NCBI GenBank assembly: GCA_030544215.1
Contig: JARZZO010000003.1
Coordinates: forward strand, 46,854,045-46,918,044
Length of the DNA: 64,000 nt
Origin: Zantedeschia hybrid cultivar
Lineage: Eukaryota; Streptophyta; Magnoliopsida; Alismatales; Araceae
Direction: 5' to 3'
The notes beneath the pieces were generated by a model. It saw only the letters and a program-made list of their open reading frames with translations. It was not told where the DNA came from and did not search any database. Below, in pieces: positions 23,093-33,067 of the stretch (position 1 is the first letter of the stretch; each line of letters begins with the position of its first letter). Position numbers and translations under genes: made by a program.

Positions 23093-24270
23093 TTACTCAT
23101 TGCTAGTCCCTTAGCAATGCAAATAAGGAAAAGTTAGGACAAACAATGAATTATCATGCTTCATTTGTAGTATCTTTCACAATCAATTTAAGTGGTAGCC
23201 GTATGGTTGAGCTAAAAGTTTTCATATCCCACAATATTTTGATTTAGACAGGTGATTGTGCATGAAATTTGACACACTTAGAACTCGTTTCCGACCTTTC
23301 TGGTATATTCTTGCCTTTACTACCCTTTAGAAAAGACTACCTGGGGAGGAGAAGAGAATAAAAGATTTCCCGATCAGTCAGTGAGGATCGTCTTTCAGTT
23401 CCCGTCCCAACTCAGCACTTTTCATGACTTGGTCATGTTTTTGTTACGATGGACTTTTTAGCGTGACGTTTTCTTTCATTTCATTGTACTTTTGCTTTTT
23501 GAGAGTGCGTACTTTTTGCCACTCTCTTTGAATTGCCTGAGGGGAGGTGCGTACTTTTTGCCACCTACCTTCCTTTAGCTCTTTTAACGCCTTCTATTGC
23601 CTTTAATGTTTACAGCTGTCCATTTTAAATGACCGCCTCTTTTAGAGTGCTGAGTGGGACAGTCCCCTATTACGGATCCTACATATTCCTTTCGTTCAAC
23701 CCAAAAGAAAAATTAGAATAAGTAGTCTTATCCTTGAGGTTAATTCCAGCAATTCTATACTTTTAAGATCTTTCATTTATTCTAAGTTGCCGTGTGTGTG
23801 TGAAAATCATCCTGCTGTTGATTTTTTTAAAGTGGGATATTTAAACTTTAAAGGCTCTTTAACCAATGTGACTAACAGAAAACTGATTTGTTTAAAATTT
23901 ACTTAATGAGACATAATTTTCATGCAATTTTCATAGGATGTGAGAAGAAGTTTTAAAAATTTGACCATTTTTCAGTGAAAGGTATCAGTTTTCTTCAAAA
24001 GATTTCCAATAAATGCATATCAAATTGATTGTCCCACCCCCCAACTTGATTGACATTGTCCTCAATGGCATAAAAGATATGGAAAACATGTCAGCCAGAA
24101 GAGAATTTGTGAAGGAGCGAAACAACCTGTAATGAAGGGGATGCGACGTACCTACGGCGATTGCTGCTTAGAGACCTAAAAGGAAAGAAATACAAAAACT
24201 GAAGTAAAATGTTGGGTTGCCTCCCAACAAGCGCTAAGTTTATCGTCTTCAGCCAGACGGAATGTGCATA
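23093..24270 (-). other. Noncoding 3' region of the LARD-like element with paired hairpins
   Basis: No ORF. It contains two hairpins with the same 12-nt loop at 23501-23526 and 23543-23569, a perfect small palindrome GGGACAGTCCC at 23656-23666, and a 6-bp-stem hairpin (GTTGGG/CCCAAC, loop TTGCCT) at 24211-24228, some 40 bases after the ORF stop in the sense direction. Confidence 0.65.
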
Positions 24271-26295
24271 CTATCCAATGCCCACTAGCACAAATTTCAG
24301 TGCATGCTTTTTGAATTTTGTTGGTTGGAGTGCACTCAGCAATGCATGTAGCTGATGAGTCAGAATGTTATCATTGAGGCTCCAGAGAAAATAATTTTTC
24401 AACATGGTCAATGGGATATTAGTTCTACTTGATTCATAGGCCATGTCAACTACGTACCCTGCTTCTTGTCCTTGACTAAATTGAAGGACTTGATCCTCGA
24501 TAAAAAGATCAAAAGTTCCCAGAATGATGGACCATTGATTCAATGTAGGGGATGATCCAATGTCGAAGATGGGGAAATCAGCAAATATGTGACTCCTATC
24601 CATCTGAATAAGAGTATCTTGGATCATGTCATGTGGTTTCTTAATGAAATGATCAATTGACTGCATAGCAACCGACGTGCACTTTAATTTGTGGATTCCA
24701 AATTTCTCAAAAATAGAGACTGAGAACATGTTCAGTTTGGCCTCAAATTTCAATAAAATCCAGTAAAGATTGATGTTATCGATATTGTAAGAATTGAGTT
24801 GGGCAACACAGTGAGTTTCTTTGAAAAAATGGCTGTTGATGTGGACTTGGCCTAGTAATTCCATCACCTCCTTGAGTCGGGCCAGCTTTTGGAGGCTATT
24901 GGGCTGAGATTCTCTAACACTCGAGAAACAGATCATAGGTAGGTGAATATCTGGGCTCTCACTAGAATCCTTCTCGTCTCCTTCATCTCCCCCCAACTTA
25001 CCCTCAATAGGCTCTTCTTGATGATTAGCTAAGTCTATGGCTTCAGTTTTCTCTTGATGTAATTCCTCAAGATTATCCACTTTCTGATCCATTGGGAAGA
25101 AGAAATATTCAAGATCCGGACCATCATGTGTATTTAATTCCTCTGTGGGAAATAGAAAGTGTTCAAAGTCCAGCTCAATATCCAGCAAATCACTCATTTC
25201 TCCTTCTCCTTTTTCCTTCAAGCTCACCTCAAGAGACATAGGTGTGATCGTGACTTCACTTTGCTGGTCAGTCTGAGGGTTTTCCATCTTCTCTCTATCC
25301 ACCGGGTATATATCTTCTAGAATATCCACTTTCTCTACTGGGAAGAAAAAATATTCGAGGTTCGGACTAGCATGCATATCGACTTCCACTGTGGGGAATA
25401 TGAAGTGTTCAAAATCCGGATTAACCTCTAAAAGATCACTCACTTCCCCTTCTCCTTTTCTATCACTTAAGCTTTCCTCAGGACAGACAGGTATGATCAT
25501 GGAGGCATCTTGTTGACCAGTCTAAGGATTTTTCATAGATTGATTCATGCTAGCATTCCCTATTCTCACCTGATGCGACTCCGTAAGATTCTCTCCGTTT
25601 TCGAGATCAGGCATGATGTGATCATTGCCGGATTGAACGATGTCAAGTTGAATTTGGGAGTTGATTTGTTGATCAAAATCAGGTGAAAAAGATTGCAGAT
25701 TTTCAATGGACTTGCTAAGCACTTCTTCTAAATCCATCCTTAGATTAGTTTCAGTCAAACAGTCAACTAAGGCCTGCATTCTACCAATGGTATCTTGTTG
25801 GGCCAAGACTATTTGTTCAAGTTGCATGAATTGATCATCTTGAGAATGCGGATAACTGGGCTGATAATCAGACTGCGAAGAATATGTCGAATAATTTGAT
25901 TGGAAGCAAGGTGGACAAGAGCTTGTGGACAATGGATAATCGGAGTGTCCATGATTGTGGGCCAAACCACCAGAGTAGACTTGGAATTGGGGCCAATCCG
26001 AGAAGTCTTGGATAGCTAGACTTGGAGTTTGGGCCTGGTGAGGTGGAAATTGAAGAGCAGGTGGGGTATCATAATGGTCCTGATTGGCCCAAACGGGACA
26101 TCTTTCTTGATAGGTATATGATTGTATGGGATATGAGGACGGTTCTGGGCCCAAAGCTAGAAATTGATCAATTGTGTGGGCCAACTTGTCTAGCTTAGCT
26201 AATCTGTGAGCCAAATCCATATTAGGTGGTGGAGGGAAAGGTGTGATGGTATTAAGCCATGGGCCAAGAAATTGGTTCATTTGAGTCCACTCCAT
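24271..26295 (-). pseudogene. Single long ORF of the LARD-like element, one amber stop, function unknown
   Basis: From ATG 26295 (MEWTQMNQF) to the stop at 24271 is about 674 codons, broken once by TAG at 25522-25524. The N-terminal part is Pro/Gln/Ser/Tyr-rich with a predicted coiled segment (QLEQIVLAQQDTIGRMQ). The middle is an acidic tandem duplication of about 80 residues; each copy has a FEHF(I/L)FP motif and a LEYFFFP motif. The C-terminal 200 residues are mixed alpha/beta-like with no family I recognise. The duplication dates the stop: where one repeat has CAG (Gln) the other has TAG. There is no zinc knuckle, protease or polymerase motif. It may be a divergent gag-like protein of non-autonomous Athila/Tat-type elements; this is an inference. 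Confidence 0.7.
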
Positions 26296-27203
26296 GCTGA
26301 AAATCTTTTTATTTTTTATTTTTTTATTTATTAATGATGCAAACAAGTTATCACACAATTATTCCTAAGACAACTATGGTTAAACTAGCCTACATGATGT
26401 GTTTCTCACAAATTAATCTAGGTTTAATTCAAGTCCACCCTCACAATTATCAATCGGCCAGGTAAGAGGTGGGGTGGTGGGAGGCTCCCCCTACTTTCGT
26501 AGGGACCTAATTAAAGAACCACCGACCCACTTAAGCGTTTGCCATTGACCTCTAGCCTTAGACACCGGTTTCCAAAAGTGATAGTAGGCTCAAGCTAGAC
26601 CCAAATCTCATTGTGAACCCTAAATTGAATTCCTACTCACTTTTAATGGGCTTGGGTTAGTGAAAGAGTGCAAGGGATGGTTGTTTTTGGGTCAAGGAAG
26701 GGTAGTCAAATCCCCACCTTATTTTGTTAATGGACTTGCCCTTAAGATATTTTTATGTGAAGTGCACAACCAAATCAAACAAGGGGTTCTATGCAATCAT
26801 GGAAATGCATGAACATGGTATTTAAGGAAGGTAGAGATCTCACCTTGTCACCCGCAATCTTCAACAAAATGGAAATTTACAAGAAATGAAACATTCTAAA
26901 AATGCAGTCCTTAAATGATGCATGACCTAACATAGAAGGTTTCTAATCCTGGAAATTGAGATTTTTAAATTTGGATGTTCTTCTTTTTGTTCCTTTTTTT
27001 AGTTAATGGAAACCTATCTAAACTAGAAACTACAAAAATGGAAACTAACTAAAGTCAAGAAATTGAAACATAGAAAGTTGGAACACACTTACCATGATTT
27101 CGCTTTCCTTTTTTTTTTCAATATACCTGTAAAAATAAGAAAAATAAAATTAGCTAAAGATTAATTACACTAAATCCAAGATAATCAAAATTAAAAATCT
27201 AAC
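26296..27203 (-). other. Leader of the LARD-like element
   Basis: Noncoding, between the PBS and the ORF start. It has AT-rich runs and no ORF of note. Confidence 0.6.
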
Positions 27204-27221
27204 TCTCCGGCAACGGCGCCA
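27204..27221 (-). promoter_or_regulatory. Primer binding site, tRNA-Asp type
   Basis: The minus strand reads TGGCGCCGTTGCCGGAGA, matching the complement of the 3' end of plant tRNA-Asp apart from one late position. It lies five bases from the LTR end at 27227. tRNA-Asp priming is known for Athila/Tat-type elements. Confidence 0.88.
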
Positions 27222-27226
27222 AAAAT

Positions 27227-29219
27227 TGATCGTTTCGAATTGTGCGTCGTTAAACACATGAAAACGTTCAATCTAAATTTATCCGGCTCACTCAAATCAG
27301 ATTTTAAAAATTAACAGTGGTGAGTCCGAGTCGATCCACAGAGAGTTAAATTTTTAACTTTGAAAACTTTGGATTTTGAAAATTTAGATATCTTTTTTAC
27401 AATGTAAAAAAAAAACTAATGAAATCAACTAACTTTAACTAATTAAACAAGGGTATTAATACAAATGACAAAATTAAAAGGTGCAAGGAAAATAGCACTC
27501 AATCAAGGCCCCTGTATACGCATGCATAATGATAGAGCCCAATCAAACTTAGCCACATACCCTCTTGTTACTATTCATCAAAAGATTTTTTTATTTTATT
27601 TTATTTTTTTAACATTTTTTAAATAAAATTTAAATCAAAACAAGTACTAGATATCGATTGATTTGAATAAAAAGATTTTACATTGGAAGAATAAAATTCT
27701 GGAAGTTAGAGGTGAATAGTGACATACTGTTCATGCAACTATCTAAACAATCAAATTAACGCTAATATGCAAATATTTAATGATAAGAAATAAAAATACT
27801 TGAACTATTAGTACTTAATTAACTAATCATTAGATCAAATGTAAGAAACAACGACATGTTTGAAATAAATAAAAACAACTTCTAATTACAACAATTCCCT
27901 GTAGCTTGCTGAAGCTGCTGCTGGATGCTTGCAGGTTGACGCTTGGAGGAGGCTACTGCACGTGGAGGTTGCATGTTGCTCGGTTGGTGCTGGCAGGTTG
28001 GAGGTCTTCACCCAGCATGCATGCACGCTCGTGAAGGAGGTTGCTGTTGGCTTCACCAACGTGAGATGTAGGCCCGCATGGGCAGCACGTGGAGCTGGAG
28101 GAAGCTGCCGGGCTTGTTCGCGTGCAGGAGGTTGCTGGTGTTGGGGTTGTCCGAGAGAGGGAGCTGTGGAGGTTGGAGGAAATAAGGGAGAAAGAGAGTA
28201 CCAGAGAGAGGTCTTAGAGAGGGAGAGAACCGAAGAGAGGGAGAGATAGAATCTGGAGAGAGGTTGAGAGAGAAAACAGAGGGAGAGAAAGAGAGAAACC
28301 GAGAGAAATAGAGAATCGGAGAGAGGGAGAGATAGAATCTGGAGAGAGGTTGAGAGAGAAGAAGGCTGCCGTGGCTGGGAGGAAGAAAGAATAGAAGAGA
28401 GAACCGTGGGAGAGAGAAGAAAATAAAGGAGGAGGAGAGGGTTGCGGGAAGAAAAGGAATAGAAGAGAGAATAGAAGAGCTGGAAAGAGAGGAGGAGGGC
28501 TGCGGGGATGAAGCTGGGAGGAGAAGGAAGAGGAGGCTGGGAAAAAATAAAAACCGAGAGAGAACCGGGGTGGAGAAGGAAGAGAAAGAGGAGAGGAGAG
28601 ATTTATAGAGAGGAGAAGGAGGAGAAGCTGCCGGGTTTGAGTTGGAAAAGGAGGAGGATATGTGGGAGACTTGGAGAAGGGACATGATTTGGATCTGGAG
28701 AGGAAGAGGAAATTGGAAAAGAAATAGGATTCGACTTTCTAAAACGAGAAAGAGAGAGAGAGGATTTTTAAAATAAAGGAAGGGATGTGTTTAGGAAATC
28801 GGAGAGACGGAGGGAAATAGTGGGTTTTAGGAAACTCCAGCGAAGGAAGGAATCAAATTGTATTTTTACCCATGTTTTAGTTGAAATCCGCACACTGGAC
28901 CTCCCCTAAATTTCTGGAAACTCCACCAGCTGCACTGCATCATCGGCGTGTCCTGTTCATATCAAATAAATATAATTTAGCGCATTATCATAAAAATATC
29001 ATCATATTTATTCATTTCGTCTCGGTTTTGTCGAAAAACCGCAAATGCGCTATACTCCTTTAATCACATGAAATGACGATGTTTTTAAGTCAGAATTTGA
29101 TGAAATTGGTACCGTTGGACTTGTTACACAATTATCTATTATTTCATACTATTTTACAGGTAAAAACATGAGTATGATGCATATGATTGCCTTTAAATGA
29201 TTAATTTAACACTTTATCA
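27227..29219 (-). repeat. 5' LTR of the LARD-like element
   Basis: Same length (1,993 bp) and nearly the same sequence as 21089-23081. TATA motif at 28601-28608 on the minus strand. Long frames along it come from the CT-rich strand and are not genes. Confidence 0.93.
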
Positions 29220-29885
29220 ATGACGTCAAGTAGAGTGTTCCTAAGAAAAGGAGGGTATTAGCCACAATGCGTATGACCTGTAGCCTGGATGGCCTCTAAT
29301 GCTTAATACATAATGGGTAATTAGCACACAGATCACAAAAATCTGAGAACTGAAGAAGAAATAAGAAACTGCCTGAATCGCGTCGATAGTGGTCGACGCC
29401 TTTCAAACAGAGCCTTAATTTTTCGCAGAAGCTCAGATTGCAGACAGCAGAGAAATAAGACTGAAAGGCGTCTGGGAGTAACGACGCAATTTGAAATGCG
29501 TCGCTGTTCCTGGACGCTTTTCAGGTCGCAGAAGCAGTTTTCCAGGAGGAATTTCTGGGTTGATTCTTCCTCAAACAGGATAAAAACAGTAAATAATCAG
29601 CTCATGCAAGATTTTTTTAGTTTCATATTTTGACAGGATGATTTTACCAACTAAACAACTAAGATATCAATCAATCACACAGCATTTCATCACAAAAAGC
29701 AGCTTTTCAACTAATCAACGGGGAGGGCAAGATCTTGCCGCAGGGGTGTGCACGTGGTGCACGTGGGAAATTAACTAAACTAAAAACACTCACCAATTGG
29801 TGAGGACGTGTCGAGAGACACAAGTGGTGCACCGTGGGTGCCCGATTGATAACAGCAAGAACAAAAGAACTAAAAGATGGCGAGA
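29220..29885 (-). other. Tat leader, LTR-proximal part
   Basis: Noncoding. It carries three GCGTC-N10-GACGC units (starting at 29380, 29468 and 29498) and a TGACGTCA palindrome at 29221-29228. A G-box-like CACGTG occurs at about 29751-29765. Confidence 0.55.
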
Positions 29886-29907
29886 CCAAGTCCCACCGTG
29901 ATCGCCA
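29886..29907 (-). promoter_or_regulatory. Candidate Tat primer binding site
   Basis: The minus strand has TGGCGATCACGGTGGGAC a few bases from a candidate LTR end (29915). The TGG start would pair with a tRNA CCA end. I cannot assign the tRNA; it does not match the standard tRNA-Met or tRNA-Asp sites seen in the other elements. Confidence 0.4.
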
Positions 29908-30650
29908 AAAAAGCTGTGAATGCTTAAAATGAGTGTGTGATTATCATGAAAAATCTATGTTGTTTAAGTGCAAAATAAACCTATTAAAAAGAAACTAAGT
30001 GAAGTGATCGCCAAAAACTTTTGACTTAAAAGTTCCAAAAGAAAGAGTCTGATCGCCTACCTGTTTGAATGTGGGAGATGTTGAGCTCTTGGTTCCTTTC
30101 CTTCAGCCGGCTGAAGAAAGAGAGCCCTTTCTTCTCTTTGTTCTTGCTGTTGAGTTTTAAAGTTGAGGATCGTCCAGAGTTCTTTGTGATTTGCTTGTTG
30201 ATTCTCTCCCCTTTGATTCTTTGCAGCTTGCAGAAAATAGAAAGAAGAGTAAAGAAATGATGAGAATTTAGGCAAAAGTAGTATCCATTCTTAACAAAGT
30301 TCTAAACATGTAACTAAACAGAAAACTCACTTGTTAGGATGGTCTTTGAAACCCCTTTATCAAATAGGTTTTGAAAATGATGCTAGTATTGTGTGTGTTG
30401 TATGGAGTGATGATGAAGAATGTAGAATTAATGAAGATGTGAATATGAAAAAGTGCAGAAATGAATTGAAAAACTTATGCCGGTTGGATGAAGCCTTGAA
30501 TTGGATGAAGAATGGATGAAGAACGGACGTCGACTTTTGAAAACAGCACTTCGGCGTTTGGACGTCGTTGCTTCGATCTTCAATTCGATATCGCCTCAAT
30601 TCTAACTATAATTCCAACTCTCTTCTTTTTTCCTATTAAAGATGTAGGGT

Positions 30651-30658
30651 ATTTATAG
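30651..30658 (-). promoter_or_regulatory. TATA box of the candidate Tat LTR
   Basis: Minus strand CTATAAAT, upstream of an AT/CT-rich leader in the sense direction. It is a good plant TATA match placed between the palindromic-unit cluster and the PBS. Confidence 0.6.
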
Positions 30659-31234
30659 ACTTCTTCTGCGTCCACGGATTTACATGGAAAAATTTGGGAT
30701 TTATCCATCTTAACCAACAGATAAATACAGATTAATTCATCTTTATCTGTAATTATCTAAAACGCGTCCACCATGGAAGATGCCTTTTAGATTGATTAAG
30801 ATAAAGATAAACATCCGAGAAAAACTTATCTTTATCTGTATTAGCTAAAACGCGTCTACATGTATAGACGTCTTTTACACTAATTAAGATAAGGATAAAC
30901 ATCCGGAAGAGAAGTAGAAATAGCTTAGGAAACCTAAAACGCGTCGTATCTGACAGACGCCTTTTAGCTAATTAATCAACTGATTAAACGTCAAAAATAG
31001 GAATAAACTCTAAATGGCGTCCACATAAGTAAACGTCTTTTATACTTCTTCATATTTTAACTGAAATTTGAGTTAAAATCAATTCAATTGATTAACTTAA
31101 ACATGTCTGTTTGACCCGACACTCAAAAAGATCAATAAAAATTAATCAATGATTAAATATCAAACCATTCTGAAGCATTATTATATGATATGAAATTTAC
31201 TCAAAATGACGTCAAAATTAGCGTGTCTACACTA

Positions 31235-31345
31235 GCTCCAAACCACCGACTCGTCTCGCCACACGCCGCCCCCGGTACCGTTGTGGACGCCGTTACTCCA
31301 CCGGGATGTCGGCTGCCGTCCGGAGAGAAAAACGCCGCGGACGAG
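31235..31345 (-). repeat. GC-rich block shared with the gypsy LTRs
   Basis: Aligns over about 110 bp with 10269-10400, 17567-17697, 38684-38817, 43005-43138 and 48545-48677 (in the matching orientation), at roughly 75% identity by eye. Shared features include CTCTCCGGACGGC, CGGTGGAG/CGGCGGAG and GGTACCG. Among the gypsy copies the block is nearly identical. Confidence 0.75.
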
Positions 31346-31439
31346 ATGGTGGCATAATAATGCCACAGTGTTCTCTCATCAGATGGTGGCAGATCTCGAA
31401 AAACACAAGAAATTGCCATCATTGAATCAAGTTCTAAGA

Positions 31440-33054
31440 ACCATAAAGATTGAGAGTCACGCGGTGCATTCTCAATGACTCGCACTTCGGCTTAGACTTT
31501 ATATTGAAGGTTTTATTTATTTTACTTTGGTCTCATCCTAGGTGATAGCATTTGTATATATCACATAAATTTAACATATACTAATAACCTAAATATTTGA
31601 TTCATAATAAAAAAGAAAATCATTCATCACATACATGCCATAGTGTGGTCATAGATAGCACAATGGTTTGACTTGAGCCAAACAATCACACACACACACA
31701 TACAATATAACAATTATATTATAAGTTTGCAAACACATAGGCTGTATGAACTCCTTTATTTTCCATCCTACTTGTAGTTGTGGATCATCCTCGCTCCATG
31801 CTCGATTGCCTCAATCAAATTACATAGTAAATTTTAAATTTACATGATAATTTAAAAGAAGGCCTTATGGCGAGCACATAAAGGAGGGACGTAGAAATAC
31901 AATAGAGTATGAGAGAGGGAGAGGTTTGCAGACCTTTATTTATTAACAATTAATAAAACAGATCACACACTATTGATCAACAGCCATACATCGTTACATG
32001 AAATATTTATCAAGTGCTTATCTATGACCATCGTGTGTTTTATTAACCAAACCACACATGAATTAGAGCATCACATGGCTAAAAATAAATTTTTGAAAAT
32101 ATGTAATTTTGGTTTCATAAATCAAGGACCAAATAAATTTTGGGTAAGTTTGAATTTTTGAAAAGTTTTATTTAATTAACATGCAATTAAATCATATTGA
32201 AAAGCTGTAACATCACATCACACGTGCAGACATACCAAATTGATCTGATCTTTAATATTCCATGCCATTAATTCAGTTGAAATTAATGAGATTAATCTAA
32301 CGATTCAATTAATAAACATTAATATCAACAAATCTAACAATTAGATCATTAATTAATTAGCAACTGATTTGTTAATTAAAATTAGATTGTAAATCTAAAT
32401 GGGCCTAATAACATAAAAATAGAATTTAATCAAATTTTAAAATCATATTTTCCAAAAAATTGAATTCTGTGAAAAAAAACATTTTATATTATTTTTTAAA
32501 ATTTTAATTGGGCCACAAAAGGGGGGGAAAATGGGCCTGGTCCATTGGACCAAATGGGCTCAGCCCCTACTGAGCCCGGGTCCAGCCACTAGGTTGAGCC
32601 CAGTCAACAGCTGGGCTCGAACCCAAACCCACCCCAAGGGGTGGGACTGGTCCCGGCTAGCTGCTAGGCTGGCTCGGGCCTAGGGCCCGGCCCGGGACCG
32701 GCCCAGCCCAGCAGGGGGCCCGCCACCCCCTTCCTGCGCGCAACAAAGGGATTGCGCCGCCGCCGGCCTCCTGCCTGGTAGGAGCCAACCGGCGGGGCCT
32801 CAGCGGGACACCACCCGGCGGCCATGGTCCCCAATGCTTGGGGCGCCCCATGGGGATTTCTTTCTACACTCATTCTTCTTCCCACGAAGAACACGAAAAT
32901 CTCCCAATAAAATTAATTTTTTCTCAGTTAAATCTAATTACACGTGTTCATCGTATGAACATCATTCTAATAGTGAAAATTAAATTATAGCATAGAATAT
33001 GAATAAGAACAATCAATTTGGGGATCGAAACGACAAAGAACACAATGGAACCTG
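31440..33054 (-). mobile_element. Interior of a copia-type non-autonomous element, no coding capacity
   Basis: Homologous in order to 58650-59820 (shared phrases such as GTGGTCATAGA, GTGGATCAT and GCTCCTCCTCG-like). No ORF with known domains. A GC-rich stretch at 32520-32860 is packed with GGCCCA/GGGCC motifs, and a related but shorter one lies at 59670-59780. A PBS at 33055-33066 ends it on the right, so this is the leader side of a minus-strand element. Confidence 0.55.
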
Positions 33055-33066
33055 GCTCTGATACCA
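33055..33066 (-). promoter_or_regulatory. Primer binding site, initiator tRNA-Met
   Basis: The minus strand reads TGGTATCAGAGC followed by CAGG, directly inside the LTR that begins near 33068. Confidence 0.9.
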
Positions 33067-33067
33067 C

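Larger units (their letters stand above)
21089..29219 (-). mobile_element. Non-autonomous LTR retrotransposon (LARD-like), 8,131 bp
   Basis: Two LTRs of exactly 1,993 bp (TG..CA ends), a tRNA-Asp-type PBS on the minus strand beside the right LTR, a G-rich polypurine tract beside the left LTR, and a 4.1-kb interior with one long ORF that shows no gag knuckle, protease, RT or integrase. The LTRs differ at only about a dozen positions by eye, nearly all transitions, so the insertion is recent. The flanks TTGAT (21084-21088) and ATGAC (29220 onward, read ATGAC from 29220-29224) match only partly, so the TSD is doubtful. It lies in the Tat leader. Confidence 0.88.
29380..31036. repeat. GCGTC-N10-GACGC units in the Tat leader and LTR (7)
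   Basis: GCGTC starts at 29380, 29468, 29498, 30764, 30852, 30941 and 31017. The partner half-site (GACGC, GATGC, GACGT or AACGT) begins exactly 15 bases later each time. The last four lie about 105-380 bp upstream of the minus-strand TATA box at 30651-30658 and have A/T-rich outer arms (TAAAAC / TTTTA). Confidence 0.88.
1..31440 (-). mobile_element. Tat-lineage Ty3/gypsy retrotransposon, decayed, 3' LTR outside the window
   Basis: Minus-strand parts occur in the order LTR, leader, gag, protease, G-patch, RT, RNase H, second (archaeal-type) RNase H, integrase. There is no chromodomain. The second RNase H and the long 3' region with an antisense gene are hallmarks of the plant Tat group (Ogre/Retand-like). 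Two other elements are nested in it (8413-18266 and 21089-29219). Removing them leaves about 13.5 kb here, and no 3' LTR is seen left of pol, so the element should continue past base 1. The right boundary near 31440 is approximate: it is where homology to the copia-type region at about 58650 begins. The coding frame is broken by several stops and a frameshift, so this copy is not autonomous. Confidence 0.75.
29915..31440 (-). repeat. Candidate 5' LTR of the Tat element
   Basis: Assigned by position (upstream of the leader), a minus-strand TATA box CTATAAAT at 30651-30658, palindromic units upstream of it, and a PBS-like motif just inside. A GC-rich block at 31235-31345 is homologous to a block in the gypsy LTRs here. 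The matching 3' LTR is not in the window, so the borders are not proven; the outer end is uncertain by about 100 bp. Confidence 0.5.

Noticed and set aside
28053..28685. 210-residue Ser/Leu/Phe-rich minus-strand ORF in the LTR
   Set aside because: It is a product of the CT-rich strand; the same frame is broken in the other LTR copy and has no domain.
21084..29224. Exact target site duplication for the LARD-like element
   Set aside because: Flanks TTGAT and ATGAC share only three of five positions in register, so no TSD is claimed.
32657..32894. Gly/Pro/Arg-rich ORFs
   Set aside because: GC-rich noncoding leader; the homologous copy at 59670-59780 has no such frame.
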